From Sympetrum striolatum (taxonomy: Eukaryota; Arthropoda; Insecta; Odonata; Libellulidae): a stretch of DNA of 64,000 bases. A program made the position numbers and the translations under genes. The stretch is taken from assembly GCA_947579665.1 (NCBI GenBank), contig OX388341.1, forward strand, positions 4,340,001 through 4,404,000. Reading direction: 5' to 3'. The first letter of the stretch is position 1. Each line of letters opens with the position of its first letter. Under the pieces are notes generated by a model that worked only from the letters and a program-made list of their open reading frames with translations, was not told where the DNA came from and searched no databases. This document shows positions 33,948 to 46,374 of the stretch, piece by piece.

Positions 33948-36071
33948 ATGGGGAAGAAAAGTGTAGCTACTGCCTATTTATTATGGCTTTTCGGAGGATT
34001 TCTTGGTTTACATCATCTATACCTTGGAAGAGATGCTCAGGCATTTTTGTGGTGGTGCACGCTAGGAGGATACGTGGGTTGTGGATGGCTGAGGGATATA
34101 TTTCACATTCCAGAGTATGTTGCGGATGCAAATGAAGATGAAAGTTTTCTAAAGAAACATATTGAGAAATTAAGGAAACATGACAAGGTAGTGACAACCA
34201 CTCTAGGTTCTGTGAACTTGTGATTACTAGTGAAGTTTGTCGGGAGATGCGCTCGTTGAATTTATATTTAGATTAATTTATTATGGCTAATTTTATTTCA
34301 GCCCCCATTTTCCACGAACAGATTTTTCGGTATGATTGTTGTCGCATATTTATGGAGTTCTGTTGTTATGCTAGCTATTCCTTATGACGAAGTAGGTGGT
34401 GTAAATTGGCAGTGGATGAATATATTTGCTCCACTAGGATGTGCCTTAGGTATACCAACTATAATTATTTTAAGTAACATAATATATTCATTCTCTTTCA
34501 AAAGTACATTCCCGATATGTTATGCTGTATTTCCATAGGTGTGTGGACCGTTGGAAATATTGGTAGAGAAAGCGGTTCATTGTGGTGGTGTCTTGTTACG
34601 GCTTATGCTACTTACCCTTTATATCATTATCTGTGGCTGGATGATTCCAATTGGCTTACAGTGATGACATTCTGCTCGGCCTTTGCATTTGATGTGAAGT
34701 CAAAGCAATGGAGAAGAACTCCTCAACAGAAAAAATCCTTGAAAAGGTTCTTATGCCATTCTTTCTCAAAATGTTTATTAATATTTATCTAAAATTTGAA
34801 TTCTTGTGAGATTCATCATTTCCGCTAATCAACATATCCGGTTATCGATTATTATTTTTAATAGGCGTTTAGCTGTGCTTTGTGCATGTGGAGCCATATA
34901 CTTGTCTTTGTGGGGCAGCTTCTTCTATTTCAATGGAAAGGTCGTTGATAGTGAAGGTGAAGAAATTGCAGTCAGTGAAGCAATACACCACTTTTTCACA
35001 TCACCATGGTGGTTGGATTTGCAACAGTCTTTGTACGAAACATGGAAATTTGCTCAGCATAATGGTTGGGCCGAGACTTGGAAACAAATTATAGACCTAT
35101 CCGATCCACATGGAGAACTGAATGCCTACAAGGTAAGAATTTTATTGTTTATGTTTGGACCATGGTTGTGTTTTCTATTTAATGTTTATCTCTCGTACGG
35201 TAACTGCACTGTATAAAATTCATTTCTCTGAGAAATTAATGTCGTATATGACTCCTATTCTTCAGGAAAAATATTTCTTATTATACAAGTTGATGTATTA
35301 TAAGTATAAACACGCCGTAGTTGATGAGTTTGTAGCATTATGGATGATTGTTCTTGATCACTTGTTTATGATGATACTTCAATCGAGTTATGTCAGATGA
35401 TGAAAATTGGTATATTTAGTAAGTGATTGCTACTTTGGCTGCCTTCAATTAGGAACTGTGACATTACTTGGGCACCATTCAACTGTTATTTGCAGGCACA
35501 CTTGTTTCTTGGAGGGAGTTTCAGATGAAGAAAAAAATAGAAAATTGATAAATTTTCAGGAAGACCATGCTGTCCACTTATGATCAATGTTATCTACTAA
35601 GAAGTTATCTTCTTAAGTTATGGATACAATTATATTTATATCATGTTGGATATTACTGGTTAACTCTTACAATTTAATGTCTGAGCTTGTAAAACTAATA
35701 GAATTGTAATATTTATTTTATACGTTATCAATTCTAATTGATATTTATTAAAGTTTTTGAGTAAATCATTCCAGATATTGAGTATTACTGGGCAAAGCAA
35801 GTGTGTCTTGTTTGATTACCTTGTGCTATTGATGAATTTACATTTCAATAAAATGTTTCAGGTGTTGGAGGTAAACAGCAGGACTTCTCAATCACAAATA
35901 ACTGCCAAATGGCGCGCACTGTCCAGAGAGTGGCATCCTGACAAAATCAAAGACCCTGAGAAGAAACTGATTGCTCAGGAGAAGTTTATGGAAATTCAAC
36001 AAGCATATGATATTTTATCAAATATAAAAAACAGACGACGTCGTCAAAATAAGAAGTTTGACCCAGAGTGA
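33948..36071 (+). CDS. DNAJC22: DnaJ homolog subfamily C member 22 (wurst), five exons
   Basis: Exons are 33948-34187, 34302-34449, 34539-34746, 34865-35132 and 35862-36071. All introns are GT-AG and all phases agree, giving 357 residues, close to the family's usual length of about 340. The start ATG (A at -3, G at +4) gives MGKKSVATAYLLW. The N-terminus is a TM2-type hairpin (residues 5-50: FGGFLGLHHLYLGRDAQAFL), followed by several hydrophobic segments across exons 2-4, so the protein is a polytopic membrane protein. Exon 5 is a C-terminal J domain with HPD at residues 313-315, which stimulates Hsc70. In Drosophila, wurst is known for clathrin-mediated endocytosis and airway clearance; the same role here is inferred. 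A basic RRRRQNKK tail ends the protein. Confidence 0.95.
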
Positions 36072-36711
36072 TGACCTGTTTACAATGCCTTTTTGATAAT
36101 TATTGCTATGTCCATAAACTGGACTCGTTTATCATTCTTTAGTGTCTTATGTTTTTCTACACCTCTTCAATGTGATCGGAGATTTGCATTCATCAACAAT
36201 ATTTTCAGTATTACTTCATTTTGGATGCTTTTCTACCTTTGCGAGATTTTTTTTGGAAATTTGTAAAAACAGAATGTAGAAAATTTAACGAAAAATCTTA
36301 AATACTCACTTAATTTTTTACTATAAGACAAAGAATATCTTAGGAATTGCTTGCTCTTCAAATTGGCGCAAGTACGCATTTATATTATATTTATTTGATG
36401 ATCATTTTGTATAGTGTGAGAGGGAATTTTGTGCAAGTGTGAATGAAGTTCATCACAGGTGTTATTAGATGGGGAACAGAGGATTACTTGCTCAGGTATA
36501 AGCTTTAAGAAGAATAATGAGATTTCCATGCTAACTTAGAGGTAGATTTTCTTGTATATTCTTCATCTTCCAGAAGCAGAATGTTTTATCACTTCCTCTG
36601 TGATCAGCTAATATCTACCAAACACTGTTGACTTATTATTATTTTATATATTGTTACACAATATATGTGTATGTATGCATATATGTAACATACATATATA
36701 CATAACATACG

Positions 36712-36748
<37 letters not shown>

Positions 36749-38572
36749 TCGTATAAAGTTAATATTGACAACAAGGTTTTTCTCTTGTATATTTTTATAT
36801 CAATCTTCTTGTATTGTTTAGAATAACTGAGAGATTAAAGTTTGATACTATTTATAATATCTTTTTAATGAAAAAAATTAATTACGAATAATGCTCAGGT
36901 TTGAAAGACTGAGAAATATTGATATATTTAACAACTCTTGTGTAAATTTACAGAATGAATTTGTGTTTCAACCTTAAGTTATTTTAATTTAAAAATTGTT
37001 TATTAATTTTGGATTTAATTTTTTTCAACTTAATTTATTTTCTATGGGTTTAAGGAATTGAGAAATAGTTTCAATTTTCAGTAACTAAGGTAGAAAGAAT
37101 ACGTAAGATAAAGTCTTCTGCACTGTAAATATAATAAATGCTGTAGATTTCAGCATAAATCATCCATCAGATCATGTTTCTGTTTGTGAAAGTCAGAACT
37201 AATAAATTACTCTGTTGAAAAATAGTTTGCATTTAATTTCTTCTTTATTGACTTGAAATGAATCCTTGAAGAAGGATTTGTTAAATCATGTTTTAGGTAA
37301 TCTTTGTCAGGAGAGCTAAAACTGCAGTAAAAACTGTGAGAGGTGGAATCTGTCTGAGCCGGAAATATCGGAATTGCTTTGCATAATGATCATATTTTTC
37401 TCAAGGAAGTCCCTCAATATGGCGGAACCTACGAGACGCGGACGGAAAGATTAATTTATATTGTATTTCGTTGCAACTTTATTTCATGCTGCAATAAGTA
37501 GAGTTTGAATCTGTGAAAGACAGAAAGAAACTTCAAACTTAAAGAAATTATGCTGGGTTTTATGGTTTGAGTTACGATATGCTTACCGTTGATGCACCAC
37601 TTCCATTCTGAGGATTCTTTGTTTGAAAGAACATTCTTTTCAAGAGGATTTAGTGACCATAGGCTGCCGAGAAAATGGAAAAATGCCTACCTTACTGGGG
37701 CTAGTATTTACATGCCGGCTAATTACTACAATAAATGTCAATTCTTTCATAAACTAAATACATTGAAAACCAGAGGAGTTTAAAGCTTATGTAGCCAACT
37801 GATTACACTTTCCAAGATGGTAGTCTACATAAGCGAACAATTGGAAACTTATCATGAGTGTTGTTTGGATTTCTGGTTTGGATACGTTCAATATCTATTA
37901 AAAACTCATTTTTTCTAAGCTGAATTTTTTTAGTGTTGTAGATATAAACTTCCCCAGTCTTTGAGAGTTCTTTCTTCCAAGAGGTTGCCAAGCGTGAGGA
38001 GGAAAAATTTAGTTATGATTATTTGGCAAGCGATATAAAACGTAACATCCACTCATTAGATCCTCCACATTGGCACGCCCATGCTTATTTGAAAAGCTTT
38101 CATTATTAGAGTATATCATCAGCAGATTTTGGAATTTAATTGAAATGTCGCCTGCCCAGAAAACACCATCAATATATAAAAATATAAAGTATATATGCAG
38201 CTTATTCCAAAAGGTTTATATAAGAAACAAAAAATCATTTCTATCAGATAAAATTTTCTGGTAGGCTTACAATTATGTCTGACTACGTTATTTATGCATT
38301 AGCTAAGTATTCCACTGAATGCGTCACATACCGAACATAAAAAAATCGGCTGCATTAAAAAATACAGTTGGCTCTTGATTATAGTTGATATAGTTATTGA
38401 ATTTGCAGAATTAAAGTCACATACCAAGGTGAAAAAAATGAATACGTCAACTTACAATTATTTAGACTAAGTAATAGGTGGTTTAACCAGCAGAGAGCTG
38501 ATGCAAACCCAGTCTTAGGCACGAAGTGTTTAGAGAAAACAAAAATTTTCCATGAATTGATATTTTAAATGG
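36072..38572. other. 3' flank of DNAJC22; no further gene recognised
   Basis: Very AT-rich. It begins with the likely 3' untranslated region; no single polyadenylation signal could be chosen. An AT microsatellite lies at 36708-36754. No other gene recognised. Confidence 0.45.
36708..36754. repeat. AT microsatellite with inverted flanks
   Basis: (TA)n of about 15 units bounded by TACGACAA on the left and TTTTGTCGTA on the right, so the whole block is a perfect cruciform-forming palindrome. Confidence 0.9.
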
Positions 38573-39350
38573 GCATTCTATGACCATGTGGTTGACAGGA
38601 TAAGTCATGAGACTCGTGGGATTCTATCGCCAGAGAAAAAATTGGCTGCAACGAAAAGGAAGCTGAAGAATTTAAGACAGTATTAACAGCTTATCAAATT
38701 TATTTCAAGTGATCAAGTATTGGTTCCGATAAATATGTGCGTAACTTACGCGCACAGTACCTTTCAGCTGACTGATTTGCTTCCAAAATGGTATATTATT
38801 AATCATATCATCGCAAATTTATTTTTACTGGTATCTTGAATTGCTCCAATACTTTTTCAAATTTCTACGGAAAGTCGGTTATCGAATAATTTTCGTAAAT
38901 AAACATCAAATTAACAGGCGATCATAAAATAAGGATCTGTATATTTTCTATCATCCCGAGTAATGAAGAGTCTACTGATATACTGGCTACTTCATCCGAA
39001 AAAATTGGCTGCATCGAAAAGGAAGCTGAAGAATTAAAGTCACAGTTTTAACCGTTTCTCAAATTTATTTCAAGTCATCAAGTCACAGTTCCGATAAATA
39101 TGTGCGTAACTTACGCGCACAATACCTTTCAGCTGACGGATTTGCTTCCAAAATGGTATATTATTAATAATATCATCGAAAATTAATTTTCACTGATATT
39201 GTACAGTATTGCTCCAATTCTTTTACAAATTTCTACGGAAACCCGGTTATTGAATTATTTTCGTAACTATACAGCAAATTAACGGGTAATTATAAAATAA
39301 GGATCATTATATTTTATATCATCCCGAGTAATGAAGAGTCTACTGTACAG
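38573..39350 (+). repeat. Tandem duplication, period about 365 bp
   Basis: Units begin near ATTGGCTGCA(A/T)CGAAAAGG at 38641 and 39004 and end in CATCCCGAGTAATGAAGAGT at 38952 and 39320. Shared internal landmarks are GATAAATATGTGCGTAACTT, ACGCGCACA and TTTGCTTCCAAAATGG. The stretch before unit 1 (38573-38640) carries an ATTCTATGACCAT and tRNA-A-box-like TGGTTGACAGGATAAG, suggesting a SINE head. No coding sequence is seen. Confidence 0.75.
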
Positions 39351-39964
39351 ACTTTTAATCGTCCAGGATGCTTAACAAAGGAACCAGTTCCTTTGGAATT
39401 GTCGCTAAACTCATCTTGAGACGTGCCCTCCGATAACAGCCCTAAAATAATAGAATCCTAATTTATGCAACTAATAATGGTCATTTTACAAAAAACTACA
39501 TAGACATTAATTTACGTTTTCCCGACAGACGCCTCGAGCTATTAGCGGACTGTGAAAAAATTTTCGGATGTCCATCTGTATCTTATGAAATCCAAACTAA
39601 ACTCTCCTTCGAACTGTTCCCTGTGAATTTCTCAAATGCGCTATTCACGAGCCTAGCTTTGCATTCACACCCTCAAAACAGTCACATGCAACAGATCTAA
39701 CTGAGCGTTTTATCAACCTGTTAGTCTCTCAAACGTAATCTTAATCTATGTTTTCAGGGTGTAAGTTTCGAATTACTTCTCTAATGTTCCCTTGTGTTTT
39801 TGCGAGGAATAAACGAATCAGCACTTTCGAATTCTTCTTATGGGAATCTTATCTTATGGTTTGAGTCATCTAACAAAAGGATATGGTTAAGAAGTGCATG
39901 CGTTGAACATTGTGTGCGAAACACTCGTAGCGTCCCATTGATGTCGATGTCGGCTCTAGGCCTG
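39351..39964. other. No gene recognised
   Basis: Mixed AT-rich sequence, with some short open frames resembling decayed retrotransposon text but nothing that can be assigned. Confidence 0.35.
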
Positions 39965-40159
39965 CTCTGCTACCGAAAACATCAACTTAGCTGTAATCGG
40001 AGCCATATTTACTGGCATGCAAAGCTTTCGCTGAATTTATCAAGCAAATGATTGGGGTTTTGTACTCTTCAGCAGAAAAAAGCACAGAGCTAGTCATAGG
40101 ACTTGACTCTTGGGGGGGGGGGTTGAACCCCTAAACTTCCCCCCCTCGCTGCGCCACTG
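39965..40159 (+). repeat. Dispersed repeat, family A, copy 2
   Basis: Matches 264-491 in the same orientation. It is slightly shorter in the middle and ends with a G11-like run, C-run and CTCGCTGCGCCACTG. Confidence 0.7.
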
Positions 40160-40610
40160 CTTGGGCCTATTTGCAAAATACTCACCGCAAAACTTTCTTA
40201 TTACCATTTTGAAAGGAAAACGAAAAAAAAACTGAATCCTTTGTCTTCTGCGGGCGATACTCAAGGAAGTTTGAGAGAGAGGACAAAATCGCATAACCTC
40301 GCGCTCTGATCGCATCAAGAGGCAGTTCTAACTACATTGTTTAACCTGAAACCGATCTTTTCTTCTTTTGAGAAGGAAGGGGCGAAGGAAAGGAGGGATG
40401 GCTGTTGACTCTTCTGCAAAGTATTGTTGAAATATTTCTGCTGCGCTGGAGGTATAAATGAATTTCCTACGAGGAAGTAGTTTTCCCATTACTGCTGGTG
40501 TTTACACGTGCCAACACTTGACTTTGTTTTGGGTCTAAATTCTTTTCAAATACGCTCGCGCCTAAAAATTGTTTCTACAACACATCCCGAACCAAAATAC
40601 GAATGGATCT

Positions 40611-40637
40611 CCAGGGGGGGGCAGCTGCCCCCCCTGG
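40611..40637. repeat. G/C palindrome
   Basis: CCAGG followed by a G run, CAGCTG at the centre, then a C run and CCTGG make an almost perfect hairpin of 27 bases. The following GCGACGCCCATG is a common tail-like motif of retrotransposon ends in animals; class not assigned. Confidence 0.6.
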
Positions 40638-41026
40638 CGACGCCCATGATTTCCATATTGAGATCCACCAAGAGATTCAGCGGGCACCGAGGGAAGGACG
40701 CCACTGGGGCCAATAGTAGCAATGAAGAGGTGTTTAGGCCTCTCGAAAAACAGCCAATTTTTAATTTCCACTGTGCATGATGTTCGTCTACGGTCGTTAG
40801 AAGGTAGTTAAGTGATTTCAAATAGCAGCGTACATTTGTGAGACTGCGTTAAAAATAATCCCGTCGACGAATAATTTTTCTACCGGAAAGATTATATGTA
40901 TTATTCAGCAAAATGAAATGACGAGTTAAACCAGCAGATAGTTGTTCCTGACTGTGGCATTGAAATTGATAAAGTATTTACTAAAAACAGTAATTTTGTG
41001 ACCGAAAAAGAGATGCGAAAAAAAGG

Positions 41027-41098
41027 AATTACCCTAGGATCGAACCAGCATACTTCTACTTTGTAGTTGGATGTGAATTCCATTACACCACAGAATTT
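41027..41098 (-). repeat. tRNA-like sequence (SINE or tRNA relic)
   Basis: On the minus strand the sequence reads TGGTGTAATGG (A-box-like) and, at the usual distance, GGTTCGATCC (perfect B box) followed by TAGGG. The anticodon region (CTACAAAGTAG) does not form a normal seven-base loop and the acceptor stem does not pair, so this is not a functional tRNA gene. Confidence 0.5.
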
Positions 41099-41827
41099 AT
41101 GTCAAGTTGAGGAGATGTTTTGCAATTAATTGAAATCATAAATTGACGTTGATTTTTAAATAAATTTTATAAAGAAACTAGGAAGTGTTTGTTTAAACGG
41201 TTTAAACTGTAATAGAGTAGTTACAATCTGCCAAATACAATATTTAGTATATAATAGTATATTCGCCTAGTACAATATACAGGCCATCTGTTAAACTTCG
41301 GCAAAAAGAATCCGTCCCACCCCCACCTTATGGAGAGTCGCTCCCGTGGTTTGGTCCATGGTGGGGCATCTGTAATGGGAGGGTTAGGTAAGCTGTTTTC
41401 ACAGCCTTAGTAGTATCACTAGGCAACACAGTAAGCGCTACCAGCTCAAGGCCCTCTATATAGAAGGTTCAGACAACTTGCGGAGGGCGGCCATATTGGG
41501 GCCTGCAGTAGATAATCTGTATTCTGCTTCAGGAACATAACATTTTTTTGAGAAGTTATAAAATTACTAAATTTCTTGATAATCATGCAAACGATTGCAA
41601 AAATTATTGTCTTAATTTTACATTAAACAAAAAAGGGATAGTTCTATTGCTGGAATGTAAATAAATTATTCAACTGATTATTTGATGAATTTTTTAACAC
41701 TTAATTCCTCTTGTGTTATTTTTCCTTAGTTATTAGACCTCTCTTAAAATACATAGAATTTAAGATTATAAACATTATTAATAAACTGATGGTTTAGTAT
41801 AAAAGAAAGCAACACCACTATACAAGG
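41099..41827. other. No gene recognised
   Basis: Contains GC-richer unassigned sequence (41280-41520), with GCGGCCATATTGGGGCC near 41488 that weakly mirrors GGCGCCAATATGGCGG at 45087. These may be the two flanks of the P-like element, but no termini or target duplication could be proven. Confidence 0.35.
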
Positions 41828-41876
41828 GTCAGATGGAAGAAGAGACTTTTAAGTCTCAATCTCGCCCAAATAAAGA
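41828..41876 (+). repeat. Retrotransposon 3'-tail-like motif, copy 2
   Basis: Matches 13340-13400: AAGAAGAGACTT, AGTCTCAATCTC, CCAAATAAA. An isolated fragment here. Confidence 0.55.
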
Positions 41877-42019
41877 CAATTTATGATTAATATTATCATA
41901 TGATAAGATTCATACCCAGTATGATGACTGAGAAGTCATGTTATTGTTCTATAAGTAAGATGGATAGACAGGAAGAAAATAATGAAGTAACACAAGAGAT
42001 ATCACAAATAATGTCAGTT

Positions 42020-44850
42020 TTATTTTACAATTTTTCTCATGTGTACACTACGACTTGCATATCCAGAAGACACACTGGTGTTTTTTCCATTCTGCGATAG
42101 AGTCTTGGCATAAAACTCTATGCGCAACAAAAAGAATTTTTTTAAAAACAATTGTTCCACATTATGGCATCTAATCATTAAATTATCGTTGCACATTTTC
42201 CCACAAGGCAATTCTAAAATGTCACTTTTTATATCTGGAAGAGAAGTTTTGTAGGACTGAAATAAAGTCTCAGCCTCCAAGGTAAGTTCCCAACAATACT
42301 TAGTGCACTTTGTTAGCTCTCTTTGTTCCTTTAAATGCAGCAATTCTTTATCTGCATCACCTATATCACTTCCATCTCCTCTTAACAAATTTTCACAATC
42401 ATCACACCTCAGTCTCTTCAACACTTGTCTAACAACATAGCCACAAAAATAATACAGAGAACTTCTGTCTATCTCATCTGTATCATCCAGGTTGACATCT
42501 GTAGTAACAGATTCCTCCACATCATCTACATCTTCTCCTACATTCAGCCTTGTAATGTCAAGAAATTCTGCCAGTAAATGTCCTTCGTCAGGATCACAGT
42601 TGCCTTTAGAGGGAATCAGCATGAATTGCGCAATACTAATTATTTTTATTGCATTCTTAAATTGAACAGGAGATGGAATGGGATTCTTAACCCTAACAGT
42701 AGAAAATAAATTTTCGAGAGAGTCCTGACAGAACCTAGAAGTTAGTAAATATCCAAATGAACATTTATCAATGAAAAAATCCTGTAAATCCAGGATTGTT
42801 TTGGTATTCAATGTCACTGCAGTTTGGACTGGTTTCCATCTGCCATCCCCAATTTTTAATGGTTCAAAAAACTCAATAAATTCTTTTAAGAAACAAATTG
42901 TTTTCTCGTATACATCAGTATTTAGTTTACTGATGGCCATAACTGGATGCCTGGAACACATCAAGGAGAACCACTTATCAACCTTCTCAAAAAATAAAGC
43001 AGTAGCAAGATAGAATCCCACCCTAGACTTTTTACACAGTATCTTATACCAGCAGCTACATCACTGCTCATAACATCCCTAGCAAGATGAACCCTCATTC
43101 TTTGGAATTGCTTTACAAAAAAATGGTCATTTGTCAATTTAGGGACAATTTTCAAATCTCGGTGTGCTTGAATTGACAGAAGTTTCTTCACTGGCTCAAA
43201 AGAAACTTTAGCTGAACTCAAGGAATTTTCCTTCACAAAATTATCGGATAAATAGATGTACTTTACATCTTGGAGGTGGTTTAGAATATTTTTCAAAACA
43301 TGGCTAACATCTGCCATAAAAAACAATTTAATATCTGGTCTGTATGGATGGGGAATAGAATTAACAGTCCTGGAGAATTTACCACAGTTTATGCCAAACT
43401 GCTTCCATACAGCTCGATTGCAACTCCCCATATCACAAGTTATACAAATAACTGTAAGGCCAATTTCATCAGACCTCTTTACTATTTCTAGGATAATATT
43501 TTTTACATCCAGGCTCGGAAATGAATTACCTGTGAAATGGTACCCAACTACCTGTTTCCATCTTGTTGACACACCAGCTAGCATAAACAGTAAAGCATGT
43601 GTTGCTATCCAATCAGTCTTAGGCAATGTGCTGTAGCCAAAAAGGGTTTTAGATCCCCTATCCAACTCAATCTTCTCCTCAATTGCCATTTCGTCCAATA
43701 GCAACACACAATACCTTTCTTCTTCATGCATGGCTTGCCCTTTCAATTTGAGAAAATCAAACACTTCCCCAAGAATACCTGGAGAGAATTTAAACTCTTC
43801 CAATCTTCTACTCAGAGTTCTATCACTAGGTAAAGGATAGCCTAAGCTTAACAAGTTATTGTAACCTTTGATTCCACAAGTGAAACGAATTTGGAGAGCT
43901 TTTCTTGCTGTTATGTTTGACCATCTTTGTCCTTTATTAGATTTCTTCCCCAAAGACTCAAGCTGATCTTGGTTAAGGAGGGTTTTCAATGCCTCTGTGG
44001 TCACTTCCAAAGATTCTTCTAATTTCTGTATCCTCTTATACAATGCAGAGACCTGAGACCTAAGCTTCCTAATAGTTTCATCTTTGTCCTCTTCACTCCT
44101 ACTTGTCTCCATACAATCTTCTGCAACATCCTCATTCTCAGCAGTACAATCCATTAGATTGTTTGAGTCAATTCCCTCAGTTTTAAAGACAGTTTGTTTT
44201 CCTGAAATATATAAATCTAAAATAAGTACTTTTGGTATAGCAAGCAGTCTGATCTATATTGTAGAGATATAAACGATACATATAGTTTTGTCATTCATGG
44301 AGCACTTTAAGAAAAAATTCTTGAGTAATAAAAGCAGAACTGTAAGTGTCAATCCTAAACAATCAAGAACAATGTTCTTTAAGAGTGAAATAACGAGAGA
44401 TTCAAATATAAAATTCTAAAAACCGTCTTTGTGAAACACCAACCTGTATTCACTGCAGCAATCTCTCGTCTAGCTGGTAGTTTTCTATCCGATTTTACTG
44501 CATGATGTGGAAAAACTTTCGGTATAGCAAACGGTTCAAGTAATCTCCGACCATCCATTCTATTGCTCTCAAATTGCGTAGAGTCAAAATGCACTTAAAA
44601 AAACGTACATTTATTCTGAATTACACACATTTTTATACTTTTTCCAATGGAAAAGAATAAAATTCAATTATTTGTTCAAGTAAATAAATAATCAGTTTAC
44701 ATACCTCACACAGTTTGCTGTGAGCATCCATGCATAACGACGTAATTTTGCTAACCAAATCTTCTTCCTGTTGGAATCTGCTGGAAAGTAAAACATTCTA
44801 AATCCTTGTTCTGCTCAATTCTTGCATCCTACTGCACAGCAGCACAGCAT
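42020..44850 (-). pseudogene. THAP-domain P-element transposase (THAP9-like), lightly damaged
   Basis: Three exons on the minus strand. Exon 1 (44850-44705) encodes a THAP C2CH zinc-finger start (MLCCCAVGCKN, then GFRMFYFPADSNRKKIWLAK) with a TGA after CKN. Exon 2 (44593-44444) gives the HF motif and AVP-like box (LLEPFAIPKVF); one extra base at its start breaks the frame to exon 1. Exon 3 (from 44201, acceptor TATTTCAG) joins in phase and encodes a coiled coil (DETIRKLRSQVSALYKRIQK) and the Tnp_P_element core: VLLLDEMAIEEKIEL, CITCDMGSCNRAVWKQFG, FFMADVSHVLKNILNHL. A one-base frameshift in an A-run near 43030 separates it from the rest: FYLATALFFEKVDKWF and CQDSLENLFSTVR, which carries the likely catalytic Glu. 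The probable DDE acidic residues all survive. There are three lesions in roughly 2.3 kb coding. Confidence 0.88.
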
Positions 44851-45186
44851 TATGCCGATTCGCCAATAAACTTACGTACAACGCAGCGTGGAGCACACAG
44901 AAAGAAGTTCTAAAAAGAACTGATAATGATGATGAATGATTGTTCTGAAAAGAACACAATAGAAAAATTATTCCGTGAATGAATGCAATGAATGTTTTGA
45001 AAAGAATTGATTCTTAAATTGAATAAATGAAGAGGTAAGTTCGGCAAGCGCTCAGTGAACAAGTACTCGCTAACACCAGACTAGGCGCCAATATGGCGGA
45101 AAGTGATCACGTGACTACTTTTGACCAATACCGTTGCAGGTTTGTCGGCAAGAGCGATTATAAAGTGTCCGAACTGGGCCTCGAGT

Positions 45187-45305
45187 GTGTAACTCATAGA
45201 GTAAGGATGGGGTAGAGTGCTGGACAGGCTGCGCAGTAGCCGAGCCGATGTTACAGCATTAAACCACGTGACTTTTCCGTTTTCTAGCGGCAATTCAAAT
45301 ACGCT
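45187..45305 (+). repeat. Inverted repeat pair, left member
   Basis: The diverged reverse complement of 47590-47715. The core CATAGAGTAAGGATGGGG plus TAGAG is identical in both, followed by alignable TGCGCA, TGTTACAG and ACCACGTGACTTT motifs at similar spacing. The partners are about 2.4 kb apart. They could be long terminal inverted repeats of an unknown element or two copies of a promoter-like repeat. Confidence 0.6.
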
Positions 45306-45448
45306 GTGGAGTTTCATCTTGAAAAATCGAGTTTTTAAGTAACTCTGAACTACGTAGTTAATGCGTATATTATTTTAATAGATAGTAGAGTTTCCACTTA
45401 AAGTTTTCTTATTATAATAATCAACGTCGGGTATATATTTATCATTGT

Positions 45449-45790
45449 TTAAGAATATTTAGATACCTCTTGTCGAGTTCTTCGGAACCAGTATCAACTC
45501 ATCAAGGTTTACTCGAGTAACAAGCAAGATAAATACAAAATAACAAAATATCAAATAAATTCCCAGTTATCGTTGAGTTTTTCGAACATATCCGGAGAAA
45601 ATTACGTTTAAGTGGAATATTAAGATACTTCTCGTCGAGTTCTTCAAAAAGAGAATCATTTCGACTAGGTTTACTCGGATGAAAAGCAAGATCAAGCAAG
45701 AAAAGGAAGAGAGCAAAAAACTGAAAGTTTCGAATAAATTCCCAGTTTTCGTTGATTTTTTCGAACATTTCTGGAAAAAATGACGTTTAA
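45449..45790 (+). repeat. Tandem repeat, two units of about 165-175 bp
   Basis: Units share GTTTAAG(A/T)GGAATATT-like starts, ATAC(C/T)TCT(T/C)GTCGAGTTCTTC, AGGTTTACTCG, AATAAATTCCCAGTT and TTTTTCGAACAT. No coding or known element association. Confidence 0.65.
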
Positions 45791-46374
45791 GTGTTGTTAA
45801 GTTTAAATTACACATATAGCTAGAGTAACGTTTAAAACTAAGGCAAACTTGGGTTTAAGTGGTCGAATATCACAGTTAACATTTTCTTTCAAATTTAAAC
45901 AATGTGGAACTTTCATGAATAATTTAATAGAAACGCACTCAATTTATTTCAACGAATGAAAGAACAAGATACTCAACTTCCTCCATTCAAAAGTTACGAG
46001 TCTTCAAAACGAGACAGGTTCGTCGATTTTTGCGAATATTTGTAAATTGAATAAATTGGAAACTGTACCTTGATATGCCTCCGGTTGAATCAACTACTGG
46101 TATAGGTATAGCTCCAAATAAAAGAAATGATTTAGAATGGAATGAAATTACAGTGGGATTTTTCTGATAATATTTAATAATCACTTCTTTAACAAAGTTT
46201 TAGGAAACATCCTCCTGCCACATCACTGACAACTTCTCACATTTAGAATTCATTCATATTTAAGTATCGTTATTTAGATATAAATTATAAATTAATACAT
46301 AATAAATTCTATGGTATTAGGCCGGACTTCGTGGAAAGCCATAATAAGAAATAAATAAGGCACTTCGTAATTTC

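Noticed and set aside
36651..36756. Possible replication origin or matrix attachment site in the AT palindrome
   Set aside because: A simple (TA)n microsatellite explains it; nothing supports a specific function.
41027..41098. Possible tRNA gene
   Set aside because: A and B boxes are present, but the anticodon and acceptor stems do not fold; treated as a tRNA-like repeat.
41281..45110. Termini of the P transposase element (CACAGTAAGCGCT at 41427 with CACTGAGCGCTTGCC near 45055; CCATATTGG motifs)
   Set aside because: Weak match and no 8-bp target duplication; boundaries left open.
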